This document shows, in pieces, positions 23,153 to 36,950 of a stretch of DNA of 64,000 nt (position 1 is the stretch's first letter; each line of letters starts with the position of its first letter). Below the pieces are notes generated by a model. It had not been told where the DNA came from and made no database searches. It saw only the letters and a list, made by a program, of their open reading frames with translations. The position numbers were made by a program, and so were the translations under genes. This DNA comes from Saturnia japonica (taxonomy: Eukaryota > Arthropoda > Insecta > Lepidoptera > Saturniidae), in the NCBI GenBank assembly GCA_033032175.1, contig CM065322.1, positions 5,704,001 to 5,768,000 on the forward strand. The letters are read 5' to 3'.

Positions 23153-25224
23153 GATTTACAAAATAATTTTTGTAGCAGTAACGTGCAGTATAATAGGCTA
23201 CAACCCTTTCAGTGGCAAGGACCCACATAGTGGTCTGACTTTTGCCACATTTGCGGGTGCAAGAACCTACGTAAAACTTTTTTGACCTCAAGGAATACCT
23301 ACTGTCTTTGGCAAAACTACCACCTTAAATACACGTGGATTCAATAGTAAAATATATGGCATGGCATTTAACCTCTATGAAAACTGTAGAGGAGGCAAAT
23401 GTTTTAAACCTGTTAAAAATTATTTTAAAAGATTATTCTGATGTTTCAAGTAAATTAGTACACGATACAGCGTATTTTCACATTTATACTGGTAATTAGT
23501 GTTGAAATAAACCCGCTCATCCAAAACTAATTAAACTTCGGTGTTGCCAAGTAAACATACTTTTTTGTTATTTCATAAAAAATATTTCAGTGTTTTTCAT
23601 AACAAACGAGGAAAGTGAAAAGATGGGATCATGAGTGTTGAATTTTACAATTTAAAAAAAAATACATTGTTGACCATGTTGTTGATGTAGACCAGCTATG
23701 AAAGTTTTTTATGAGTTCAGGTTAGTATTAGTATAGGTGTTATACAAGAAACTGCGAACCATTTATGAAATTAAGAAATGAAAATTAATCTAAAATAAAA
23801 AAGCAATCCGTAGTCTTCATTTTTATCGAGTTATAAACCCGCTTTTAATCTAAATCTTGCCTGATGGTAAATAATTATATAATATATCCGTTACATAACA
23901 GAACACATGTGCTATGCTTCGGTGCCACAGTTTTACGGAAACCCGTAACCTTTATCTCGGCACAAACAAAAAAGTTTACGATTTATTATCTTCGTCATAC
24001 CGTGAAGCCGTGGAACCGTCTCCAGGATAGTTCCCTTCTTGTGATAACGGCCTCTTAATTAAGTATTTAACAAGAGCTAAGCTATAGCAGAAATAGCTAA
24101 ATATCGCCTCCAATACAGCGAAACCAGTTCATGTTTGGTACATTATGTAATAGTATATTAATACGAATCTGCTATTACTATAGCTTTGCTTTTGCGAAAC
24201 ACGTAATTAGTGGGTGGGTTCTTTAAGCGTAACGTAAAGAGACATTTACGCAGGACGGTATGACAGCAACGGCTGACGATAAATTATCGATCTCTAGGTG
24301 TTCGTTGTTGTGTTTGGATTATAATGTGATCACCATCAGGCATAATGCCGTCTCTTTGTCGGGTTATTATAAAAAAACTAGTTGGCCACCACGGAACGCC
24401 CGCGCCTGGCAGATGTGAATCATATAAAAAAATCAAAATAGTAAACAGCTCATACAGAAAAGCAACGAAGTGTCTTGAATGCTCGCACACACGCAAAGGA
24501 GTCGAGAGCGACGGTGCAGAGGGAGCATGACCGTACGAGATACCGTCATGCCGTTTGCCGTCACTGCATACGGTTCGATTTTACTACCCAGGTGCGAACA
24601 CTAATAACGACATCTTGGCGATTCATTTTCAACTTGAAAATTGAAGTTAGACAAATGAATATAAGAAATGCTATATTGCAATCCGATCAGTAGAACTTTA
24701 ATTTTGAGTTTTTGGCGTGATCTTGATCTGTCATGTAGTGATGATATTTTGGCGGCATCTTACGTGATGTAAACCCGGCAAACTCTTTTACATACTATTT
24801 ATAGTGAAGAACTTGAGCATAGTGTTTTGACTATCATAATGTAAAATAGATAAGTATACGAAATTTGCATTCTGAAATATCAGGATATTAAATTCCAATG
24901 CTGGTAACACTGTCGCCACACACTACCGTAATCAGAACAATTGCAGTTTCGTAACTCGTAACAGTAATTTTGCTCTGAATATCAAACCCGATCCACACGT
25001 GTTTTATCATTTTAATTGACAACTGGCATATTGTTTCTTTGTTGTATATGAAAATAACATAAACGTGTTAATCATTACTTTTGGGCGGACAAGATAATTG
25101 ACAGTTGTTTTATAACTATCACCATTTGGAGATAAGGTACTGGTTTTAAATGTAAAGCTTTCTATAATAGTTTGGTGGATGTATATTCTAATAAATGAAG
25201 TTAAACTTCTTATAAGTTTATATG
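23153..25224. other. Non-coding, nothing firmly recognised
   Basis: AT-rich, with a GC-richer patch at 24240-24600. Open frames there (24284-24496 minus, 24475-24693 plus) overlap on opposite strands and show no domain or splice signals. Confidence 0.45.
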
Positions 25225-25655
25225 CAACTAGCTGTGCCTGCGGCTTCGCTCACGTGGACTACAAAATGCCATCGATCGGGCCACACGCACGAATCTTGCT
25301 CACCAGCTCCCAGTTAAAAATGCTTATTGTGGTTGATCCTTAGAAGATAAACATCGCTAACTTTTTGTAAGTCTTTTTAATGTCTACAATTATGTAGTAA
25401 ATTAATTTGATATATCTTTGATGGTTCACTCAGCGTAAGCCATTTAAACACCCGAACTGATTCTACATGACCAGTTTTTGTTATATTTGCTCGGACCTCT
25501 AATTAAGATAAAAGTAGCCTAAGTTACTCCTTATAACATCAGCTATCTATCTACCAGTGAAAGTCCCATCAAAATCGGTTCAACCGTTTCGGAGATTACA
25601 CGGAACAAACAGATAGTTAGACAAAAAAAAAATATTTTTTTTATATAGATATATA
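25225..25655 (-). mobile_element. Helitron-like non-autonomous element
   Basis: The left end 'caactagctgtgcctgcggc' is a reverse-complemented CTAG end with its GC-rich neighbour; the right part holds 'tcggttcaaccgtttcggag' and 'aacaaacagatagttagaca', the usual start region. Confidence 0.55.
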
Positions 25656-28600
25656 TTTTATAGTATATACTTTGATATGCATTTAGTAAAAAGCGGTTTT
25701 TATGACATTATAAACTACAACGAATTTTTCATTTTATAGATGTTCGGAGAGATTTTCAAAGATAATTTAAAAAAACTAGATGGGTTAGTTAAACTTAAAA
25801 TGATATGAGCTGTACTATAATTTTACTTTCAATTAGTTTATTGTCCAAACTTGTGATAATTTGTTACGTAATAGGTAAAAAGGCTATTTCGTTAATTGGA
25901 ACCGTCGTGAGTATCGCTAGTGTTAGAAAAAAATGTAATAATGACGTGGTCCTGGCATGACACGCGAGATCCAGCCCAAGGTCCAACATTGGCGCATGCC
26001 GCTGGAGTCATCGGCCGCAAGCGACGGATTTATCCGATCCCCAGACGGAAATAGCCGAACGCCCGGAAAGCATGCGCTTGTCCGATTTTCTGCAAATGTT
26101 ACGTGACGTTTAATGACGACAACAAAGTAAAGAAAATTAAGAAAACCTTTTGATATAAACTAGTGTTGTAATAGTTGTACACAATTTAAAATATTTCCTT
26201 AATTATTTAAAGGCAATATCCTTTTTATGCTCAGCGTTTTACCTACCAGTTTTGGAAATACATATCATCTTTTGACGTCAAATGGGCTTCTCTGATCGGA
26301 CATAATGGCAAAGCTTGATTATTACACGCATTTTTTGTTAGAATAAGAATAAACTAATATAAACAGGATAACCCCTAAGAGAATGAATGCTACGAAAGTC
26401 CTATCAGGAATCTGAAGAGAAAATCGTATAATGCTTAAAGTTGAGTAAACGCTCACAGTTCTGTAATCGAGTTCAAATTGCGCGCACAACCTTCAAAACG
26501 TCCGCGAGTGTAAATGAGTTTGGATAAAAAACGCCCTATTGTGTGCCCGAGAGCGTGCGTCCATCGTGACCGCTCGTGAGGAATCGATTTCAAACTCCGT
26601 GATTGTATTAAGTCACACTTTCAGACTAAACTATTGGAGTGTTAACCAATTGCTAGTTTTCTATAGACCTGAACTCTTGCCGTGTCTGTTTTTTCACAGT
26701 ACAAATAACATTACCTATATCTTCCGGGGGCACTATTAAAAAATGTTTTTTTTAATCTAATTTTTAACTACAGTTCCTCTTTATTATAGTTATGATGTTG
26801 TCAAAAATGGTATTGTAGTAAGCGTAAAATTAACCAATAATAATATTATTGTAATTTTTTTTTGTGTTAATAAGAACTCAATTCGCATTCCTATATAGAT
26901 AGATAAACCAGTTTCTAATTCTTAAAACTTGGTAGCAAATATGTACTGGAGTTGACCTTGCAGTTGTCTAATTGCATTGGTACCTTTTCCAGTAAAAAAG
27001 CATGGGAAATTAATACCCATCCATGTTTCATAATCGTCAGATATGTGATTAATAATTTCTATAGATAAGATAAGTATACCTTAAACTTATGTAGTCGTTA
27101 GCGTGAAGCATACTAGATGAGCACCACTCTACTATCCATTGTTTGCTAAATTAAGGAAGTGAATTCTATTGGCCACACGAATTACTTGGTCATGCCTATT
27201 TGCTTTCAAGAAAAAATTTCGTAATTTTTCAAATGTATTACTTTTTCTAGAGATAGGAACTTTTTTTGTTATAAGTAATATTTGGTAGTTAGTGTTTGAC
27301 CCTAATCACTCTTAACGTTGAGTGACGATTTGATTGAAGAGGGTTATGAGCTATAACTTATGGAGCTAAGCATAGAAACGTGCGTGGTTACAGATTTTTA
27401 ACTTGTGTTGGGTTTGATTCCTTTTATTGGGCGATAAAATTGGTGATGTTTTTTAAATTTGAATGCATTATAACAATACTTTCATCAGTAGATTCAGTTC
27501 ATCTTCACGTATCGATCGACTACAGAACAGAACAGTAATATATCCATTTAAAAGCAATAATTATAATAATCATTTACGTTGTCGCTACAAACGGTATAGG
27601 CTTTCGTTTGAATCGCCGCGGTTAGATAAATCACTGATCGAAGAAATCAATCTAGCTAGCACCGTTATAATATGGGTTATGTCACCGCAAAAGGATGGAC
27701 GGACGTGCGACTCCGCTCTCGCAGATAGGGCTGGTCACTTTGTATTTTATTCCTTGAAAAAAATTAAGACAACAAAAATATAAAAATCATTGTGCTTTTC
27801 TAAAAGGAGTTAAGAACCAAAATATATCTATAAAAATAAAATTACAATTAACAGTTTTTTAAGTATTTCCACACAATATCTCTCAATTGTGTGACGAGTA
27901 TTATGCATTATCTCAATAATAATGTAAATAAGCAAAATAACCAAGTAAATATGGATACTACTATTTTGAAAATATATTTCCTAGGTCTGTTTGAAGTACT
28001 TATGTACTATAAAAATATAATCTTGAGACAACTGGCTTTATATTTCAGTCAATTTGAAAACTGATATGGTATTTTGGACTCCTATTTAAGGATAAAATGA
28101 AGGAAAGTTATAATGGCTCAGTCGTAGCTTACAATTCTACAAATAAACATAATATATATATGCACTTAGTAACCGATATACTATTGAATATTACTATGAA
28201 AATGAATGAGATTCAGAAAATATTTAGATATATTCAAGGCCACTTGAGGTAACCTATATTAATTTAATTTATTTCAAGTAATAATAACAAGAAACAGGGA
28301 ATAAGAAAAATTAAAACATACAAAATTATGATTTGGTCATAAATGCAGAGCAATCAATTTAAAATATACATAAAATCAAAACATCAATGTGAATCTTTGC
28401 GGTAACCCTATCGTTAATTTTTCCCACCATAGTAACGTATTGCTAAGATACTATTAATGCACTATGACAGAGTTATATTTGCGCCTACAGTCAATTGAAT
28501 AGACAAATACATATAATTACGTAATAATATTATAAGGTCCAACATACACGGATTTATAATCAAGACTTTTGGTTGAAACTACTGTAAAAGATTACTTCTA

Positions 28601-30409
28601 TTGAAACACAAAATAGAGGTATTGTAATGTGTTCATCATAAAACATAATGGTTATTAAAATGAAGAAATTTTCGAAGATCATTGCAACATAGAATATTTT
28701 TTTAAACATTTTTAAATGTATTTATTTTAATTGACCAACTCGTTTGCGCTGTGTATATTTGGCGCGGCGTAACTATGTTTTATAAAGCATTGTAATGACA
28801 AAATAGTACAGTTTTGGTGTTTATAGTTTTTAAGATGTGTGCATAGTAAAAGCACAAAAGTCTAGAAAAAATGGCGCGTATCAGCTACGACGCGCGATTG
28901 AAGTTTACTGTTTATGAACGAATATCTTGGAATATATACAATAGGCATAGTATGTTATTACATATTATATTACTAATTCCGTACACAAGTTCAGTATTAG
29001 CATATACAAGTGTTCAGTATGTATAAGAGCACGAATATGTTGTGGGTAGGAAAAAATAACGAGTTTACTTTTTGTAAATGGCATCATCGTATGATTGGGA
29101 AAGCCGACACCGCGCAAAAGAAAAAGGCGAAGTCATAAAAGAAGATTCTTATGGAGCAAACTACAAAAATTAAATAAAAATATCAATTAATTGTACTACA
29201 AGAGCGTGATATAAATCAAATAGATTTGCGAGATTTCCCCCACAACACTATCTTTGGTCTGCACTTATCAATGCATTTGTGTCGAACGAACAGATGGTTC
29301 TGATTGACCGATGGGTGAGCGGTGTGTGTGGTACTTACTGTGTTGCGAGTTGAACCAACTATGGTAACGTTCCCAGACATGGTTCGTTAAAGTTTACAAC
29401 ATTTTTATAGTCGAAATTTAGCCGTTACACACGTAATAAAATAGTTTTGTAAATTGGAGATACACTTTCTGAAACCTCCAGTTATGGTTAAAAATAGCTA
29501 CTTACCCTACGTGAACAATTTTAACATTTATTTGGAAATATTTATACAAAGTAAATCTAACAACCGTGCGAAGCGGAATAAATTCTCAATATTAGGTAAT
29601 TTCGGGATACATGAAGGATTATGTACAATAATAATGTACATGAACATAGAGATTATTATATTGAAGTAATTAAAATATATTATTATATAATATATTAAAT
29701 AAGTATTGTTAAATATTGGAATAAATTTTAATTTAGATAAAATCCATCTCATTGTTCTCAAGTAAAAAAAGCTTTTATTAAACCGAAGTAAATTGTGGTA
29801 AATCCCACAAATTATCTTATTCCCACAGCCCGGTAGCGTACGTGCTTGAGTAAATGCCATAAATTAACTTAAGTTAAAATATGGCGGCCATCGACAAGCC
29901 GTTACCGCAATTAGATTAATCTCATATAAAAGTTGAATCCACATTTTTGTATAAAATAACGGAATATTTTGTGATTTTATTGAGCATGTTAAGACGTACT
30001 GAATAATGTTGAGTAGGACTTACAGGCTCGTGTCGTACAAAACACTAGTACTGAATTTTCACAATATAAAATAATAACTTATAACAATTTCATTGACTGA
30101 TTCTCAAAAATTGTACAGAAAAAAAATCTAAGCAATACTTATGAAATTGTTATCAGTATTTGAATGAATGTAAATAATGAATTAATAGAAAATCATACAA
30201 ATAATCCCGTGCAATTTTCACTTCCTTTATTTAAAAATTTTCATGATTCAGCATTATTATAACTTAGGAGGGCCATTACAGCCGTACAAAAATTGCCATA
30301 GCGGACGGTATTTCACGTCCACAAGGCGTGGTATTGGTAAAGTTTTCAACTAGCAATAATCGCACCTCGGATAAACCTCATTGGTTACGATATTGCCTCT
30401 GCGCAAAGT

Positions 30410-30411
<2 letters not shown>
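25656..30411. other. Non-coding, 4.8 kb, nothing firmly recognised
   Basis: AT-rich with isolated GC-richer patches at 25920-26110, 26480-26600 and 27590-27740. None carries a convincing gene. The 106-codon frame at 27463-27783 and the facing frames at 29454-29669 and 29528-29860 lack domains and splice context. Confidence 0.45.
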
Positions 30412-30463
<52 letters not shown>

Positions 30464-30740
30464 CTGACTACACTGTTAGCCTTAGGGGCCCTATCGTCAA
30501 ACAGAGCCGCTGCGGCTTTTACAGCTTCACCGGACTTGGGGGCGAGCGCTTAGGGCACTCAGCCGCGAAAGTTTGTGACGACCCGCACGAGGGTGCCAGA
30601 GTGGCCGAACCTCGGCTCGGGCGGTCGTCGCGAATGCGAAAAAGTCGCGATCTAGCTAATTCCCTAATCTTATGAGAATTCGAGCTAACTAATATATACT
30701 CATATGCACGTTCCCCTCCTCCTGGGAGGAAGGAGTGGAC
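30412..30740 (-). mobile_element. Non-LTR retrotransposon 3' end with poly(A) tail
   Basis: Forty-eight T in a row at 30412-30459 are the poly(A) tail of a minus-strand insertion. Next to it is a GC-rich block ('cttaggggccctatcgtc', 'gccgctgcggcttttacagc', 'ggcgagcgcttagggcac') that recurs at 47170-47275 in the opposite orientation. The long unbroken tail suggests a fairly recent insertion. No open frame of a reverse transcriptase is in the fragment. Confidence 0.65.
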
Positions 30741-31468
30741 CATGCGTATGTGTATTTAATAATCGGATAATTTTCAATATTTCAGTCAAATTCTATACAC
30801 TAAAACGAAAACACAAACATAGCGCGATTCAACTAGACAGTGCCGCCATCTGTTAATGACAAATGCAGTTTATGGTCAGCGCTCACGTTTCCAATGTTCC
30901 TAATTCTAACAACAATCTTCCGTAAGTTTTGTACAATACTTCTACCTATACAAAAATAGAAACGATTTAGTAATTGACAAATTTTATTTTTTCAGAGATA
31001 CTGGATTACTTTACTTTCTTATATTCTTAAAATACCACAAGTTTATTATTGCGAACATCTAGTACTATTTTAAACTCATCATTCATTTAATAATACATTT
31101 TGATGCTAAGTAAATCGTTTGAGTAGATTACAATGAATAAATGTATAAATATATGAAGTAGGAAAACTAATTAGTGAAGTTGACAGACAAGCATATAAAA
31201 TTGGAAACCATTCTCGGCAATAGACTAGCGAAGCAAATCAATGAAATTCATCCAGAGATTGAATTAAACCAACTGGGTCAGTAAATTGTTAGAATTTACG
31301 GCTTTAAAATGGTTGAAGTATGTAATTATTCATGTGAATGAAAAAAGTACATTATTAAAAAATTTAAACATTGCAAAAGAAATAATTATACCCTAATATC
31401 AATATTTTAGATCAAATACATATTATCTTTTTGACGTTTCTCTACTGGGATGAGCAGAAAAAATTAAG
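30741..31468. other. Non-coding, nothing recognised
   Basis: AT-rich. Confidence 0.5.
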
Positions 31469-31478
31469 ATTAACTTCA

Positions 31479-31746
31479 TACATACATACCATCACGCCTG
31501 TATGCCCTGAAGGGTTAGGCAGAGGTGTACTAATGTACACCAACAGTTCGCCGAGTATGTTTTTAGGTCCCATGTAATGGGGGGCGAGCCTATTGCCATT
31601 AATCGGGCACGAAGCCAAACTCCGAGCTGCTACTGGGAATTTATAGGAAAAACCCAATAATACTTTGCTCGACCTGGAAATCGAACCCAGGGCCTCGATC
31701 ATAGCAGTCGCTCTTACGACCACTAGGCTAACGAGGCAGTCGGAAA
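31479..31746 (-). mobile_element. tRNA-derived SINE with 10 bp target-site duplication
   Basis: Read from 31746 downward it starts with a tRNA-like head: an A-box-like 'tagcctagtggtcgtaagag' and a B-box-like 'ggttcgatttcc', about 70 bp in all. A conserved body follows, ending in a 'tatgtatgtatg' tail. It is flanked by exact copies of attaacttca at 31469-31478 and 31747-31756. A second copy lies at 44728-44936. Pol III transcription is expected of the class. Confidence 0.75.
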
Positions 31747-31833
31747 ATTAACTTCAGATAAAACATTTATACATGAACCAATTTGAAACACTCTTTAGAA
31801 TAATAATTGGTGTTGTTAAAGTCAGTATACATA

Positions 31834-32285
31834 TTTTTATTTTTTTTATTTATTTAATTAAGGTAACATACAGCCATAACATAAACATGTTTAAATATAA
31901 TTTATACAAACAGGCCTACAGTACCATATATTGAAGTACATATATCTATATATAATTTTTCAAAAATCGTAGCGTTACAATCATATTAAAAAAAAAAAGA
32001 ACTAAATAAATTTAGAATTTCAATATCAACATTAAAATAAAAACATACAAGAGTTAAATTTATATTATATCATAACATGTCTTTATTCAACAAATCACGT
32101 ACCTTCCTTTTGTAAGATGATAATTTATTTGAAAATATGTCAACATCACTAAGAAATCTGTTATAGTAATAACAAGAACGTTGAAAGAAGGAGTTTTTGA
32201 AATAATTTGTCCGACAAAAGGGAACATGAAATGTGTAATAATATATAGTATATATGTGTAGTATATATATAATATATATACACAT
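31834..32285 (-). mobile_element. LINE 3' end relic
   Basis: The minus-strand frame at 32070-32285 contains FHVPFCRTNYFKNSFFQRSC and SNKLSSYKRKVRDLL, the layout of the C-terminal tail of CR1/L2-like LINE reverse transcriptase ORFs. It is followed by an AT-rich 3' region to about 31834. No catalytic RT motif is present. Confidence 0.55.
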
Positions 32286-32307
32286 ATAATAAAGTATACA
32301 TATATTA

Positions 32308-32467
32308 TAAAGTCGAAAGTTTATGAGTGTGCTTATGTTTGTTACTTCTTCACGCTCAAACGGCTGGACGAATTTTGATCAAATTTGGTTTGGAGATAGC
32401 CACCATCCTGGATTTTGAAGGTGTATTTTCCATTATACGCGGGTGAAACCGCACGGTACAGCTAGTT
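32308..32467 (+). mobile_element. Short Helitron-like element
   Basis: Contains 'cacgctcaaacggctggac' and ends 'gaaaccgcacggtacagctagtt', with CTAGT at the end. Confidence 0.55.
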
Positions 32468-34389
32468 GTTTATAATTCTAAAAAAATCATCTAATCACTT
32501 GATTATATAACTCTACAAAATAAACTTGCTCGTACAACTATTTGCCCAACTGTAGTAAATTTTTACTTGTATCTGAGAAATTAATCATCCACATAAAGAA
32601 ATAATATGATATAAAAATTGTAGGATGTATTTCGATAATTTCTTATGTAAATCATACAGTGGGATATTCTATAAAATTGTCTGCAATTACATTTCACAGT
32701 TTTTTTAATTTAATGTCTTTGGGACCTTATTTGCAAAGAATATATCAGCCTCATAGTACTCATATCATTTGCAAGATTACATAGTACATTCCTTAATGTT
32801 TTCTTTTTAATTCTTTACAACGATTCTTCGGCAATACGATAGATATATTTTCAGTTATCGCGGATTCGGGCATCCTTCACAGCTCTAATGAATCGAAATT
32901 TACACAATATATCAAGAAGTACCAACATCGGGTAAACGGAATGAGCTGTGAACATGTTGCTGTGAAATCGTCTATCATTAACGTTTGACGTAATAGTAAC
33001 TATTGTTTAGATAGCTTTTTGATGTAATCGAGTTACCTCGTCTTCGGATTTCATAAAGACACTTTCCTAAGATAATGTATGTATATTATAAAGCTTTAAA
33101 CTTCGCTTTATTATAATGTTTTTTTTTTTTAATTTCAGTTTATTGCTAATGCCAGTCACATTATTTTCATGCTTGATTTTGTTACATTTATAATTTTATA
33201 TTCATACACTTAATTATTCTGTTGTTAATTTTATTTCACTAATGAAATATTTAGGCGTAAAAGCTCTTTTCTAACAATGTTTCAAACTTGTTACTATTTA
33301 TTTAATGTTCTTTTATTAATATAATTTAATTAGATTTAGATATCTTGGTGGTCGCCATTGTGCTGTGCTTACCATCAGGGACAGTATTTACCGTCAATGT
33401 GCTGAGCTATTATAAAAAAAATTAAGTACAAACACGAGTATTCGAACTAATAAAATTAGAAACATTTAATGCAACATGCAATTTTGATAAAGACGTCAAA
33501 GAGTTAATTCAAAAGCATTTTTCTAACAATCATTATATAAATTACAATGTCAGTAACATAACGATAAAATTGCTTGCAAACCGCAAGCTGAAATTGCTAT
33601 TACAAAATGAATCATCACAATCAAACCGAAGATTGCAAAACGCGGCCTTGAAGTTTTCATTACTCTTAGGATTCATAATAAACCTTCTAATTCACAAAAT
33701 TTGCTTTAATATTCGTTCTACTGTTTATGCCATAGATATAGTTTTTCTTTTAAAGGTTTCAAGTTTAGGACCCCTAAACATTTTAAATATTTCAAGTAAC
33801 TGGTTTAAAGATTACTTTGCCTATTATGAAATGAACGGATATTTATAAAGACTTTTAACTAACACTACAGCGATGGAAGTGTATTATGTATGTAACTTTC
33901 TTGATCAGATCCTCAAAGTAAAGTTTTGAACTGTTGCTATTTATTGGATATTAAATGTTACCCGTTGCAGTTTAATGTATTGTAATCTAATTATCTCGTT
34001 GCTTAAAACATATTTGCAAATATGCTATGCGATTTCTTATATGTTTATTTATCCTTGGTATTAAAAGTTTCCCGAAGTTATTCAAATAAATAAAAAAAAT
34101 TGTTTTATAAAAAATTACAAATAAATATATATGAAAAGAATTAATAAATAATTCAAAGAATTTATGCTTACTTCAAAATGTTTTTAACACTTCGGAAGCA
34201 AAAATTTACTTTCGTTTAAAGTGCTGCACTTTCTTCACATAAAGCAACTTTACAAGTCACGCACCAATATTTTAATGATTGTTGAAAGAAAGGTTTCAGG
34301 AAAGTTTTTGACTTTGAACTTGACATTATACAGCGAGAGATCATTTTGTGGCAACCAAAGTATTATTGTATCATGTCTTATTTAAGAAT
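32468..34389. other. Non-coding, nothing recognised
   Basis: AT-rich. The 92-codon frame at 33570-33848 (plus) is Leu/Ile/Asn-rich and shows no domain or splice context. Confidence 0.45.
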
Positions 34390-34565
34390 GAAAGACATTT
34401 CTGGATGAAATACCTGATCGACGCAGAAGTCGAGGCAGGCCTAAATTCAGATGGTTGCATAGCGTTCATAAGAATTTTAATCAATTGGTGTGAAGAATTG
34501 GAAAGAAAAAGCCGGAAATAGATCGGTCTGGTCGTTGTAAAACCTCAGATGATCAAATGAGATCA
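34390..34565 (+). mobile_element. RTE-type LINE C-terminal relic
   Basis: The frame reads IPDRRRSRGRPKFRWLHSV, then a degenerate stretch ending in 'GNRSVWSL'-like residues. This is the characteristic tail of RTE-type LINE ORFs (a Gly-Arg-Pro-Lys-x-Arg-Trp block followed by a Trp near the end). Stops break it. Confidence 0.5.
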
Positions 34566-36401
34566 AATTTAGTTATGTTCCTAATAAATAGACAAAATTA
34601 GAAGTCATTACCTTAATTATTAGCATATTTAATGATAAATGAAATGATAAACTCTTCTATATTAAAATACGAAACAAGAATACAGACACCGTTGGTTGTC
34701 GTGCATATAATACTTGCGACGTATTACAAGATACAACCGATATTATGTAACATCATATTAATTCATTATCAGCCTCATTAAACGATTCAATATATGTAAA
34801 TTTATACAGATGATTAACTACAAGACATGACTATGAATGAATATCACAGGTACTTTTGTTTAAGGGTCACTTGAGTGTTTGTAATATGTAGTGTAAAACA
34901 TGTATTATTGCGAACTAAATTTTTTTTGTTGAATATAAAATGATGATCTTTTGTTTCCTATTAGTAAATTATCAACGCAAACTCGGGATAGATCAGATGA
35001 TATAATGAAATCAGCCTGTAAACTTATCACTAGATCACTACTGGTCAAACTTATCGGTTTTAAACTGCCCATAATTCATAAATGATGATTAGTTTCACAG
35101 GAAATTCAACTATTTTTACACAAAGCAAATTTCGGACCACCACGTTTTCGACAAATTCCGCTATAATAAACTTCGATAAATATCAATACTGCTATCAGCT
35201 GCCCCATTCCGCCCCCTAGATTCTGAATTTATTATTACCCAATCGGCAGCTGCGCTCGTGTCGACTATGCGTCTCGCACGTGTTTCACAACAAGAGAGAC
35301 GGAACACTGGTAATTTGCTTTAATAGACCCTACGTTTATTGGGTTCTTCAATTACGTTGCACCCACACGTAAGAAAATTCAATTGGCCAAGTTACATTGC
35401 GCTATATATTTTACATGCAAATATAGTTTTTAATTATAATTAATAGTAACTTGCTTTATCAATTAGGTAATCACAAAATTATTTTACATGGAGAAAGTAG
35501 ATTACGTACATATGTAATTTAAATTTTAATGATGTGAAAACATTGCTTAGAAGAAACGGGTATTTGGTCCGGTAACGCTATGATGACTTGATCCGCAAAG
35601 ATTCGTATGATCAAAAGCGCGTAATAGTGCGTAATAAAAAATAGCCTACATATCTAGGTAAAATATGGGAATGACCCGTAGAAGAACGTTAGTACGGTGA
35701 TATAATTAAAACTAACTATTTCTAAAGAACATTCAAATTAGAGGTTCTAACCAATCGGTTCTAAGGTCTTTCCGACGGCGATCAATATCGAAAGGTAGAA
35801 AGAGAAATCTTGCTAAAGGACAATAAAATTGATAGTGACTGCGGCAATTTAGTCGATTACAAACTAAGTCGAACCTGTAATGATTTGTTGTTAATGTTTT
35901 ATTTATTTTTGTTATTTTGTTGTATATTTATTTATGTTTTATTTTAAAATTTCCTATAGGATAAATTACAATTACAAGACATTCCGAATTCATGTTATAC
36001 AGAAAGAAAATGAGAGAGGTAAAAAAGTATTATATTTCTATGGCACATTTTTGTTTGTAAATATAATATAGTTGGCAAGTAATGCATAAATAAAGAACTG
36101 TTGCGAATAATATCACTTGTTTTAAAAATCCATAATATTACGTCATACAAGATAAATAAATTTTCAGAATAAGTATCGATTCGTTATTGTGAACAATGTA
36201 CCTATTACGTCATGTTATGACAATCATTATGATTTACAACATTTAATATTAATAGTTATTTTAAACATAAATAACATGTTGAATTAAACTACTTTTGAAA
36301 ATTTATCGCGTTAGGCGTTTTGATGAAAGTTGCATTTTTATTAATTACCAAACTGAAATTACAGGGCATGACAACAAACCGTAGATCGATGTTAACTACT
36401 A
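34566..36401. other. Non-coding, nothing recognised
   Basis: AT-rich; small GC-richer patches at 35200-35290 and 35750-35830 hold no gene. Confidence 0.45.
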
Positions 36402-36950
36402 TACTATAACATTTCCAATTCTTTATTTTCTCGATGACAGCTCCTGTGAAAACTTGAACGAGCGTCTTTTTTACATTATGTATGCATTATTTTATAAAAA
36501 TATGACGTTTACACACGTACAAGGTTATACCAGAGTCGGAGAAACTGATAGGGATGGAGCTATATCGATAAACGTAACACGATAACAGACCCGATATTTT
36601 TTTACAAAATGTAAGAAACTAAACTACTGCCGGATACTTTTGTACAAATTTATTAACTAATATTATATTTCATTACAAGATGTTACACGTATTAATTCTT
36701 CATTGATAATGCCAACTTCTTCAAAATTTTCGAAGCCGTTATAAAATAAGTAGGTATAGGTAGGTACTCAACAATGATACGAAATAATTATAACGACAGG
36801 TAATCTTTATTTATTTATTTTAATCAAAATCTGATGAATCGTCGATATAATAAATATATGTGATCGATATCATTACTTATTTGGTCACAACACTACAACT
36901 ATCAAATTAGAACTGTCATCGAGAAAATAAAGAAATGGAAATAGTATAAC
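36402..36950. mobile_element. TIR element (~550 bp), copy 2, inverted relative to copy 1
   Basis: The same family as 12517-13078, in opposite orientation. Ends: 'tctttattttctcgatgacag' minus its first base on the left and the reverse complement on the right, ending 'ggaaatagtata'. A deletion or insertion differences are small; no transposase. Confidence 0.75.

Noticed and set aside
27463..27783. 106-codon plus frame as a host gene
   Set aside because: No domain, no splice context and AT-driven composition; a small GC-richer part is unexplained but not coding-like.
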